Shown here: piece by piece, positions 36,787-43,994 of the stretch
How positions within the stretch are numbered: the first letter of the stretch is position 1
Layout: each line of letters begins with the position of its first letter
Assembly: GCF_901764995.1 (NCBI RefSeq)
Contig: NZ_CABFKI010000012.1
Location: 1 to 64,000 of the forward strand
Direction: 5' to 3'
Length of the DNA stretch: 64,000 nt
DNA from: Actinobacillus porcinus
GTDB lineage: Bacteria; Pseudomonadota; Gammaproteobacteria; Enterobacterales; Pasteurellaceae
Notes under the pieces: generated by a model
Database searches by the model: none
Told to the model about the DNA's origin: nothing
Seen by the model: only the letters and a program-made list of their open reading frames with translations
Translations under genes and position numbers: made by a program

Positions 36787-37410
36787 ATGAACATTGCGTT
36801 AGTTGCAGGTGGGGATTTCTCGCCGATTGAGCAGGGTTACGATTATTATGTTGGGATTGATCGCGGTTGTTTGGCGCTGTTAGATAATGGTTTGCCACTG
36901 GATTTTGCTGTGGGTGATTTTGACAGCGTGACAGAAAGTGAATTGATGAAAATCCGAGCAAATGCGAAAGAAATAGTGAGTGCGCCAACCGTGAAAAATG
37001 ATACAGATACTGAATTGGCGTTGAAAGTCGTGTTTGCACGATTTCCTAGAGCATTGGTCACGGTTTATGGTGCATTTGGCGGACGGTTAGATCATTTATT
37101 TTCCAATGTTTTCTTACCTTCTGAACCTGCCTTGGCGCCATTTATGCAGCAAATTTCCCTTGTTAATACACAAAATCATATTAGCTATGCGCCAGTAGGT
37201 AAGCACCAAATTTTTCCTGTTCAGGGAATGAACTATGTCTCTTTTATGTCTGATGACAAATTGACGATTACTGGGGCAAAATATGAATTAAATGCACAGA
37301 ATTTTTTTAGTAAGAAAATTTATTCGAGCAATGAATTTATTGGAAAACCCATTGAAGTTAGCCTGAATTCGGGCTATGTTGTGATTATTCAAAGTCGAGA
37401 TAGAGAATAA
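36787..37410 (+). CDS. thiN: Thiamine pyrophosphokinase
   Basis: Transfers pyrophosphate from ATP to thiamine to make thiamine diphosphate, so the cell can use salvaged thiamine. 207 residues from ATG 36787 (GTG 36778 is an alternative). The family motifs DRGCLALL, FAVGDFDSV, NDTDTELAL and the thiamine-contact GAFGGRLDH are present. A USS core lies just upstream (36756). Three bases before ybeY, so they form one unit. Confidence 0.9.
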   Translation: MNIALVAGGDFSPIEQGYDYYVGIDRGCLALLDNGLPLDFAVGDFDSVTESELMKIRANAKEIVSAPTVKNDTDTELALKVVFARFPRALVTVYGAFGGRLDHLFSNVFLPSEPALAPFMQQISLVNTQNHISYAPVGKHQIFPVQGMNYVSFMSDDKLTITGAKYELNAQNFFSKKIYSSNEFIGKPIEVSLNSGYVVIIQSRDRE

Positions 37411-37413
37411 TAA

Positions 37414-37881
37414 ATGCAAAACGTCATTATTGATTTACAAATTGCGAGCGAAGATCAAACGCATTTGCCAACACTTGAACAATTTACCCATTGGGCAACA
37501 CAAGCAGTACGCGCGGAGAGTATCGAACCTGAGATCACCATTCGTATTGTAGATGAAGCGGAAAGCCACGAATTGAATTTAACTTATCGTGGCAAAGCTC
37601 GCCCAACGAATGTGTTATCTTTTCCTTTTGAATGTCCGGAAGAAGTGGATTTGCCTTTGTTAGGGGATTTGATTATTTGCCGTCAAGTGGTGGAGCGTGA
37701 AGCGGAAGAGCAAGGCAAACCCTTGTTAGCACATTGGGCGCATATGGTGGTGCACGGCAGTTTGCATTTGTTAGGTTATGATCATATTGAAGATGATGAA
37801 GCGGAAGAAATGGAAAGCCTTGAAACGGAAATTATGACGGGGTTGGGCTTTGAAGATCCTTATTCCTACGATGAAGAATAG
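37414..37881 (+). CDS. ybeY: Endoribonuclease YbeY
   Basis: Zinc-dependent RNase required for 16S rRNA 3' maturation and ribosome quality control. 155 residues; the metal site [11 protein letters not shown] (H-G-x-L-H-L-x-G-Y-D-H) is complete near 113-123. Its TAG stop (37879-37881) is formed by the junction with the inserted element: T-A of the target and the first G of the element. Confidence 0.95.
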   Translation: MQNVIIDLQIASEDQTHLPTLEQFTHWATQAVRAESIEPEITIRIVDEAESHELNLTYRGKARPTNVLSFPFECPEEVDLPLLGDLIICRQVVEREAEEQGKPLLAHWAHMVVHGSLHLLGYDHIEDDEAEEMESLETEIMTGLGFEDPYSYDEE

Positions 37882-38149
37882 GGTCTGTTTATCTTTCAAT
37901 AAAAAGCTGCGTTGTCGCCTAAAAAAGCCATCGGCTAGGCGTAAAACGCAGTTAATAGCAGGACTATTTACAAGTTTTACAACAACGACGATGGCTTTTT
38001 TAGGCACAACCCGCAGGGGCGGGCTTCTTTTTTGCCCACTCTGTGTTAAAAAAACTTTGTTTAGAATGACTAAACGGCAGTTTTTTTGCCTTGATTGGGC
38101 AAAAAATAAGCTCCGCCGCAGCCTTTTATTGAAAGATAAACAGACCCTA
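37879..38149. mobile_element. MITE-like element with 31-bp inverted ends, TA target duplication
   Basis: The element (37881-38147, 267 bp) has terminal inverted repeats starting GGGTCTGTTTATCTTTC that match at 30 of 31 positions, flanked by TA on both sides (37879-37880 and 38148-38149). It holds an internal perfect 17-base inverted repeat (37917-37933 with 37989-38005, GCCTAAAAAAGCC type) and no transposase. TA duplication points to a Tc1/mariner-IS630-like mobiliser, but the family needs a database search. It lies between ybeY and tmcA. Confidence 0.8.
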
Positions 38150-40012
38150 ATGTTAGCTGAACGCCGTTTAACCCTAAAATATGACCAAAATTCACCGCAC
38201 TTTCCCACACATTTAAAGGAAAGTGCGGTGATTTTATCGCCTGAAAATTTTAGCAAATCCAAAAATCTGCTTGGGCAGGAATTCGATTGGATTTTGTATG
38301 ATGGTCGAAGTACATTGAATTTGGATGCCTTGGCGATTGCCGTCGGTACGCTACGCGCCGGCGGTGAATTGGTGTTGTGGTTAGATGAAAATCAGCAAAG
38401 GGATTTGGATAGCTTGCGTTGGTCAGGCGTTGAGCAAGGAATTGAAACCCCGAATTTTAACGCGTATTTCGAGAATTTGATTGAAAAATATTGTAGGGAC
38501 ACACTGCGTGTGTCCGATAAATTTGTGGCAAATACATCAACGGACATAGGCACTGTGTTCCTACAGGCGACAACAGAACAATCACAAATCATCACTGAAA
38601 TCCTAAAACAACAATCGGATCTTTATATTATTACCGCCAAACGCGGACGTGGAAAATCCGCGTTAGCGGGTATGCTGATCAAACGGTTAACATCGCGTTG
38701 CTATGTGACGGCTCCTAATAAAAGTGCGGTTAAAACCTTACAGTTTTTTGCACAAAGGGAGCCGGATTTTATTGCGCCTGATGAACTGGTTGCTAAAATC
38801 CGGCAAAATGCCGATCAATTCGCCGAAGATTGGCTGTTTATTGATGAAGCCGCTATGTTGCCCTTGCCTGTCTTGTTTCAGCTGATTTCTACCTTTAAAC
38901 ATATTGTTCTCACCACCACGATCCACAGCTACGAAGGTACCGGGCGTGGCTTTTTGTTGAAATTCTTAGCCAATCTTCACCGCACTTTTCAGCATTTTGA
39001 ACTGAGCCAGCCATTACGTTGGGCAGAGAACGATAAATTAGAAGCATTTATCGATGAATTATTGCTGTTAGAAGCGGAAGAGCGTCTGGTTCAACCTGAA
39101 TTTGATCCGCGAAGTGCGGTGAGTTTTCGTCAGGTTTCACAATCAGATATTGTGTTACGCATTCAGGATTTTTATGGCTTGTTAACCCTTGCCCACTATC
39201 GTACTTCACCGCTGGACTTGCGCCGTTTATTTGATGCGCCAAAACAGCAATTTTATGTAGCGGAAAGTGAGTCGCATTTAATCGGTGGCGTATGGTTAAT
39301 GGAAGAAGGGGGAATGCAGGATAACGCGTTAATTGAACAAATTTGCCGTGGGCAACGCCGTCCGAAAGGCAATTTGGTGGCGCAATCTTTAGCGTTTTAT
39401 TACCATTTTCCCTTAGCCTGTGAATTGACGTCTTTACGCATTTCGCGCATTGCGGTACAACCGAAGTGGCAACATCACGGAGTGGGGCAGGCATTGATGG
39501 CGCAAATTGCGCATCATTCGGGCGTAGATTTTCTTTCGGTGAGCTTTGGTTATACGGATGAATTAATGCAATTTTGGCAAAAGTGCGGTTTTGTTTTGGT
39601 GCAAACCAGTGAACGCCAAGAAGCCAGTAGCGGTTGTTATTCCGCCATTGCTGTGCGTGGCATTTCAGCGGCAGGGCAGCATTTTGTTCAGCAAGTTCGA
39701 GCATATTTTGAGCGGGATTTTGCCTTAACAAGACATCCGTTGGCATTAAAATTCGATCATGAGCAAATTGATTGGGACTTAAATGCGCAAGACAGTCGTT
39801 TGTTGCAAAACTTTGCGCATTTTCACCGCACTTTATTTTCTACTCTTGCACCGATTCGGCGATTAGTGGCACAATCTAACCAAGCTGATTGTCCGACTTT
39901 GGCGGCCTATTGTGCCAATGCGCAGGTGGATAAATCGGAAATTGGCGGTAAGAAAGAATGGTTAGCACATTGTCGCCAAGAAGTTAAAACTTTGTTAGAA
40001 GATAGGGAGTGA
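38150..40012 (+). CDS. tmcA: tRNA(Met) cytidine acetyltransferase
   Basis: Makes N4-acetylcytidine at the wobble base of elongator tRNA(Met). From ATG 38150 it has 620 residues: N-terminal DUF1726 domain, helicase-like domain with Walker A AKRGRGKSA (about 163-171) and Walker B FIDEAAMLPLP, GNAT domain (VSRIAV-like SRIAVQP, VSFGYTDELMQFW) and a tRNA-binding C-terminus. The start is the first codon past the inserted element; the frame is also open through the element. Residues about 114-139 are encoded by a palindromic repeat. Seven USS cores are inside, the densest in the window. Confidence 0.92.
   Translation: MLAERRLTLKYDQNSPHFPTHLKESAVILSPENFSKSKNLLGQEFDWILYDGRSTLNLDALAIAVGTLRAGGELVLWLDENQQRDLDSLRWSGVEQGIETPNFNAYFENLIEKYCRDTLRVSDKFVANTSTDIGTVFLQATTEQSQIITEILKQQSDLYIITAKRGRGKSALAGMLIKRLTSRCYVTAPNKSAVKTLQFFAQREPDFIAPDELVAKIRQNADQFAEDWLFIDEAAMLPLPVLFQLISTFKHIVLTTTIHSYEGTGRGFLLKFLANLHRTFQHFELSQPLRWAENDKLEAFIDELLLLEAEERLVQPEFDPRSAVSFRQVSQSDIVLRIQDFYGLLTLAHYRTSPLDLRRLFDAPKQQFYVAESESHLIGGVWLMEEGGMQDNALIEQICRGQRRPKGNLVAQSLAFYYHFPLACELTSLRISRIAVQPKWQHHGVGQALMAQIAHHSGVDFLSVSFGYTDELMQFWQKCGFVLVQTSERQEASSGCYSAIAVRGISAAGQHFVQQVRAYFERDFALTRHPLALKFDHEQIDWDLNAQDSRLLQNFAHFHRTLFSTLAPIRRLVAQSNQADCPTLAAYCANAQVDKSEIGGKKEWLAHCRQEVKTLLEDRE
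38492..38565. repeat. Palindromic repeat, GTAGGGACAC type, inside tmcA
   Basis: TGTAGGGACACACTGCGTGT at 38492 faces a diverged inverted arm ending GTGTTCCTACA at 38565. The first 23 bases equal those at 27828. The tmcA frame stays open across it (residues CRDTLRV...TVFLQ), in the linker between the first domain and the ATPase domain. Confidence 0.8.
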
Positions 40013-40018
40013 TGGAAA

Positions 40019-40189
40019 ATGACGGAAACAAAAAAATCAGAGGGATTTTTCAAAAAACTACTCAATAAATACAGTGAATTTTGTAAGGATTTGGGCGTGG
40101 ATAATGGTGCTTGCCGTAGCTGTACACCTATTGTGAAAGCAGATGAAGACGGCAACTTAATTAAGGACGTTCCGAAAGAAAAAAAGTAA
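40019..40189 (+). CDS. Small conserved-type protein after tmcA (possibly DUF5363)
   Basis: A 56-residue protein: basic amphipathic start (MTETKKSEGFFKKLLNKYSEFCKDLGV), a central GACRSCTP with two close cysteines plus one earlier Cys, and a charged tail (ending VPKEKK). It follows tmcA by six bases with GGGAG upstream. I recall a similar small Pasteurellaceae family (DUF5363) but cannot verify it. No membrane segment. Confidence 0.65.
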   Translation: MTETKKSEGFFKKLLNKYSEFCKDLGVDNGACRSCTPIVKADEDGNLIKDVPKEKK

Positions 40190-40205
40190 TGTGATCTTCG
40201 TCACA
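40190..40205 (+). promoter_or_regulatory. Consensus CRP site upstream of the CstA-type gene
   Basis: TGTGA-TCTTCG-TCACA is a perfect match to the CRP core. Its centre (40197.5) is 72.5 bases before the expected start point of the promoter at 40235-40263, a class I position. Carbon-starvation transporters are CRP-controlled in E. coli. Confidence 0.75.
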
Positions 40206-40234
40206 TTTTTGAAGAGAAACTAGGACACTGGGGA

Positions 40235-40263
40235 TTTACAACTTATTAACAGCTCTTTAAAAT
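40235..40263 (+). promoter_or_regulatory. Predicted promoter of the CstA-type gene
   Basis: TTTACA (40235-40240) and TAAAAT (40258-40263) are spaced by 17 bases; leader about 36 bases to ATG 40306 (SD AAGGA). Confidence 0.55.
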
Positions 40264-40305
40264 ATCCGCGGTTTTATTTTATTAACATTAATCAAGGAAA
40301 ATCCC

Positions 40306-41826
40306 ATGTTGTGGTTTTTAATTTGTGTCGCAATTTTACTGCTTGGTTACTTTTTGTATAGTAAAGTTGTGGAAAAAATCTTTGTTATCAATCCAAAACG
40401 TGAAACGCCGGCTTATGCCTTAAATGATGGCGTGGATTATGTGCCCATGTCGAAGAAGAAAATTTGGTTAATCCAACTTTTAAATATCGCCGGTACAGGT
40501 CCGATTTTCGGTCCGATCTTAGGGGCGTTATATGGGCCGGTGGCCATGCTTTGGATTGTGTTCGGTTGCGTATTTGCAGGTGCCGTGCATGATTATTTCA
40601 GCGGTATGTTGAGTATTCGTAACGGTGGGGCGAGTATTCCTTATATGTCGGGTAAATACTTAGGTCGTCCTGCAAAACATGTGATGAATATCTTCGCTAT
40701 TTTATTGCTATTGTTAGTTGGTGTGGTGTTTGTGGCAAGTCCGGCATCATTATTGACTAATATTACTAGCGATTTAATGAATTCAGGCTCTGTTGGTGCG
40801 GCAGCGGTGAATGATGAAGCGGGTGCAGCCAAAGGAACCATTTTAGCTATTTGGACCGCGGTTATTTTTGTTTACTACATTATCGCAACCTTAGTGCCGG
40901 TAGATAAAATTATCGGTCGAATCTATCCATTGTTTGGTGCATTGTTAATGTTTATGACATTAGGCATGTTATTTGGTTTATTCTTTGAAGGGATTCCATT
41001 ATTCCAAACCGTAACGGCTAAATTAGGCCATGAAGTGGAATTAGCGGATTTCTTCGCCAACTTACATCCAAAAGAAGGGACGCCAATTTGGCCACTCTTA
41101 TTCGTGACAATTGCTTGTGGTGCAATTTCCGGCTTCCATGCAACACAATCACCATTAATGGCACGTTGCACGGAAAATGAAAAAGAAGGCCGTTTTATTT
41201 TCTACGGTGCGATGATTGGCGAAGGGGTGATTGCCTTAATTTGGTGTATGGTGGGGTTAAGTTTCTACGATGATCAAGCCTCATTTATGGAAGCCTTGGA
41301 AGGTACGCCATCTAAAGTCGTTTATGACTCTGCTATCGGGATGCTTGGTTTATTTGGTGGTATCTTAGCCGTATTAGGTGTGGTGGTATTGCCTATTACT
41401 TCAGGCGATACGGCATTCCGTGCAGCACGTTTGTTAATTGCCGATTACTTAAAAATCGACCAACGCAATATTGCCAAACGTTTAAGTATTGCTATCCCAT
41501 TATTTGCAATTGGTTACTGGGTTTCAACCGTTGACTTCCAAGTTTTATGGCGTTACTTCGGTTGGGCAAACCAAACCACGGCTATGGTGATGTTATGGAC
41601 AGCCTCAGCTTACTTATTCCGTCATCAAAAATTCCATTGGATTACGACTATCCCGGCGATCTTTATGACAATGGTTTGTACAAGCTATATCGCTAATGCA
41701 CCAATCGGTTTTAATCTATCTTATGATGCTTCCCTTTGGGCCGGTGTGGTGACAACTGTGGTTGCGGTGATTGCATTCTTTGTGTTCTTAAAACCATTAA
41801 CACCGGAAGAACAAGCAAAAGACTAA
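40306..41826 (+). CDS. CstA-family (carbon starvation/peptide or pyruvate) transporter
   Basis: A 506-residue inner-membrane protein with many hydrophobic segments. The CstA-domain segments QLLNIAGTGPIFGPILGALY (about 57-76) and ISGFHATQSPLMARC (near 275) are clear. Shorter than E. coli CstA and BtsT (about 700), so it is the compact form of the family. E. coli relatives carry peptides or pyruvate during carbon limitation; the substrate here is not known. The CRP site fits that role. Confidence 0.88.
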   Translation: MLWFLICVAILLLGYFLYSKVVEKIFVINPKRETPAYALNDGVDYVPMSKKKIWLIQLLNIAGTGPIFGPILGALYGPVAMLWIVFGCVFAGAVHDYFSGMLSIRNGGASIPYMSGKYLGRPAKHVMNIFAILLLLLVGVVFVASPASLLTNITSDLMNSGSVGAAAVNDEAGAAKGTILAIWTAVIFVYYIIATLVPVDKIIGRIYPLFGALLMFMTLGMLFGLFFEGIPLFQTVTAKLGHEVELADFFANLHPKEGTPIWPLLFVTIACGAISGFHATQSPLMARCTENEKEGRFIFYGAMIGEGVIALIWCMVGLSFYDDQASFMEALEGTPSKVVYDSAIGMLGLFGGILAVLGVVVLPITSGDTAFRAARLLIADYLKIDQRNIAKRLSIAIPLFAIGYWVSTVDFQVLWRYFGWANQTTAMVMLWTASAYLFRHQKFHWITTIPAIFMTMVCTSYIANAPIGFNLSYDASLWAGVVTTVVAVIAFFVFLKPLTPEEQAKD

Positions 41827-41846
41827 GCGGGATTTTTCTCCGTGTA

Positions 41847-41879
41847 AACGCACTTTGAGTATTCAAGGTGCGTTTTTAT
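41847..41879 (+). terminator. Terminator of the CstA-type gene
   Basis: AACGCACTTTGA and TCAAGGTGCGTT form a 12-base stem with one mismatch and a 4-base loop, then five T. Confidence 0.8.
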
Positions 41880-41955
41880 TTGGGGGTAATTGAAGTAGGG
41901 TGAGTTACCTTTCGCATGAGAAATGTAAAGATTTGTAAGCAAACGTTTAATCTGC

Positions 41956-42019
41956 TTGCATATTAAGCGTTCAGGCTATAAAATTCTCATCCAAGTGGTG
42001 AAAAGTGGTAAATTGTGGG
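41956..42019 (+). promoter_or_regulatory. mra promoter and MraZ boxes
   Basis: TTGCAT (41956-41961) and TATAAA (41977-41982) form a likely promoter with short spacing. Just downstream GTGG recurs at 41995, 42005 and 42015, in contexts AAGTGGT, AAGTGGT and TTGTGGG: three direct repeats at an exact 10-base period. This is the layout of MraZ operators known upstream of mraZ in other bacteria, so autorepression is likely. Confidence 0.65.
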
Positions 42020-42087
42020 AAATTTTAGAAATTCTTATCATATTGACCGCACTTTTCAGGGTTCAATTCTCATTTTGGAAGAGTGGC

Positions 42088-42546
42088 ATGTTTCGAGGGG
42101 CTTCAGCGGTAAATTTAGATGCGAAAGGTCGTCTTGCGATCCCAACGCGTTATCGCCCTGAAATTCTAGAACAAAATCAAGGGATGATGATTTGCACGGT
42201 CGATGCGCGCCAGCCTTGTTTATTGCTTTATCCCTTAAAAGAATGGGAAGAAATTGAACAAAAATTATTGGGACTTTCAAGTTTAGATCCTGTTCAAAAT
42301 GCCTTAAAACGCGTGATGATGGGATTTGCGACAGAATGCGAATTAGATAACGCCGGTCGTATTCTGTTAAGTCAGCCATTACGCCAACACGCAAAATTAG
42401 AAAAATCTATTATGTTGGTGGGGCAACTCAATAAGTTTGAGATTTGGTCTGAAGCACAGTGGAATACACAAATTGAGCAAGATATTGCCCGCGGTGTAAA
42501 TGGTGAATTTGCCTTATCTGAAGCATTAAAAACGCTGTCATTATAG
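42088..42546 (+). CDS. mraZ: Transcriptional regulator MraZ
   Basis: A 152-residue AbrB-like regulator that represses the mra/dcw cluster. ATG 42088 gives the usual start [20 protein letters not shown]; upstream in-frame sequence is promoter. Two swapped-hairpin repeats, the second with [12 protein letters not shown] (about 86-97). First gene of the cluster; its operator repeats lie at 41995-42019. Confidence 0.95.
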   Translation: MFRGASAVNLDAKGRLAIPTRYRPEILEQNQGMMICTVDARQPCLLLYPLKEWEEIEQKLLGLSSLDPVQNALKRVMMGFATECELDNAGRILLSQPLRQHAKLEKSIMLVGQLNKFEIWSEAQWNTQIEQDIARGVNGEFALSEALKTLSL

Positions 42547-42601
42547 CTATTATAAGAACAGCGGCACTAGCAAAACTAGCATAACGCTAGATTATAAAAA
42601 T

Positions 42602-42629
42602 GATAAGCGGTGAAGTTCACCGCCTTATC
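42602..42629 (+). other. Hairpin between mraZ and rsmH
   Basis: GCGGTGAA and TTCACCGC pair perfectly, extended by GATAAG/CTTATC with a bulge. No T-run, so it may attenuate or stabilise cluster mRNA rather than stop it. Confidence 0.5.
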
Positions 42630-42684
42630 TTAAAATTATCTTATTTCTTTTAACATTTTATTTTGTCTATTTCGGTTTATTAAT

Positions 42685-43659
42685 ATGAACGCCCAAAATA
42701 CATTTTCACATCCTGAGCATATTACGGTTTTATTACACGAAACTGTTGAAGGGTTAGCTTTGGTTGAGGGTCGTGAAAATGGTATTTATATTGATGGTAC
42801 CTTTGGCCGTGGTGGGCATTCTCGTTTAATCCTTTCTAAACTCAGCGAAAACGGTCGTTTAATTGCCATTGATCGTGATCCAAGAGCTATTGCTGAAGCA
42901 CAAACTATTCAAGATCCGCGTTTTCATATTGAACATAACAGCTTTTCTCGTCTTCCTGAAATTTGTGAAAAATTAGGTTTGATTGGCAAAGTGGATGGTA
43001 TTTTACTTGATCTGGGTGTTTCATCACCGCAATTGGATGATGCAGAACGTGGTTTTAGTTTTATGAAAGACGGCCCGTTGGATATGCGCATGGATACGAC
43101 CAAAGGGCAATCCGCTGCGGAATGGCTGGCGCAGGTTTCTATTGATGATTTAGCTTGGGTATTGAAAACCTTTGGGGAAGAACGTTTTGCAAAACGCATT
43201 GCTACTGCGATTGTGAATTACAACAAAAGTGCGGTGGAAAAAAACGAAGAACCGATTAACCGCACTTTACAACTAGCTGAAATCATTGCAAATGCAGTGC
43301 CGTTTAAAGATAAGCATAAGCATCCGGCAACCCGTTCATTCCAAGCGATCCGTATTTTTATTAACGCTGAATTGGATGAGCTGGAAAGTATTTTAAATTC
43401 CGCCATTTCTGTTTTGGCACCACAAGGACGCTTGTCTATTATCAGCTTCCATTCTCTTGAAGATCGTATGGTCAAACATTTTATGCGCAAGCAAAGTAAA
43501 GGGGAAGATGTGCCAAAAGGATTGCCATTGCGTGAAGATCAAATTAAACGTCATTGCACCTTAAAAACCATTGGCAAAGCCATTCAGGCGAGTGATGAAG
43601 AAGTGGCGGCAAATCCACGTTCACGTAGTGCGGTATTACGAATTGCGGAGAAATTATAA
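42685..43659 (+). CDS. rsmH: 16S rRNA (cytosine(1402)-N(4))-methyltransferase
   Basis: SAM-dependent methylation of C1402 of 16S rRNA. 324 residues. SAM-binding segment [16 protein letters not shown] (about 32-47), catalytic-site region [19 protein letters not shown] (about 108-126) and [11 protein letters not shown] near 253 are visible. Its stop overlaps the ftsL start (TAATG), indicating coupling. Two facing USS cores lie inside (43227, 43259). Confidence 0.96.
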   Translation: MNAQNTFSHPEHITVLLHETVEGLALVEGRENGIYIDGTFGRGGHSRLILSKLSENGRLIAIDRDPRAIAEAQTIQDPRFHIEHNSFSRLPEICEKLGLIGKVDGILLDLGVSSPQLDDAERGFSFMKDGPLDMRMDTTKGQSAAEWLAQVSIDDLAWVLKTFGEERFAKRIATAIVNYNKSAVEKNEEPINRTLQLAEIIANAVPFKDKHKHPATRSFQAIRIFINAELDELESILNSAISVLAPQGRLSIISFHSLEDRMVKHFMRKQSKGEDVPKGLPLREDQIKRHCTLKTIGKAIQASDEEVAANPRSRSAVLRIAEKL

Positions 43660-43988
43660 TGGCTGAATCTTTATCAAATAGTGAACGTTATCCGCTGCAA
43701 TATGTGGTTATTCAAGACTTATTTGAAATGAATAAAACGGTAGCGGTTTTAATTTTTCTTATTGCGGTAACGGCAGTAAGTACCGTTTGGGTGACCTACC
43801 AAACACGTATGCTGGTGGCGGAAAAAGGCGAATTGGTGTTTGAAAAACAAGCTCTGGAAAATGAATACGTGAATTTAAAATTAGAAGAAACCACATTAAG
43901 TGATAATACACGGATTGAAGGTATTGCCAGAGTTAACTTGGGTATGGTGTCAGTGACACCTGAACAAGAAGTGGTGATTGTGGAGTAA
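43659..43988 (+). CDS. ftsL: Cell division protein FtsL
   Basis: A 109-residue bitopic protein of the FtsQLB divisome complex. A cytosolic start of about 25 residues, one membrane segment (VAVLIFLIAVTAVSTVWV, about 28-47) and a periplasmic coiled coil (LVFEKQALENEYVNLKLEE). Identified by features and by position between rsmH and ftsI. Confidence 0.92.
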   Translation: MAESLSNSERYPLQYVVIQDLFEMNKTVAVLIFLIAVTAVSTVWVTYQTRMLVAEKGELVFEKQALENEYVNLKLEETTLSDNTRIEGIARVNLGMVSVTPEQEVVIVE

Positions 43989-43994
43989 GGGATT

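Noticed and set aside
37850..38149. N-terminal extension of tmcA into ybeY and the inserted element
   Set aside because: The frame is open through the element by chance; the peptide is not TmcA-like and reconstruction of the uninserted allele puts the native start at 38150.
37771..38262. 163-codon minus-strand frame across the element
   Set aside because: Could suggest a transposase, but it crosses both element ends into ybeY and tmcA and has no DDE-type motif that I can see.
39048..39746. Open minus-strand frame of 232 codons inside tmcA
   Set aside because: It lies antisense within a well-supported gene, has no ribosome site or protein-like composition, and matches no family.
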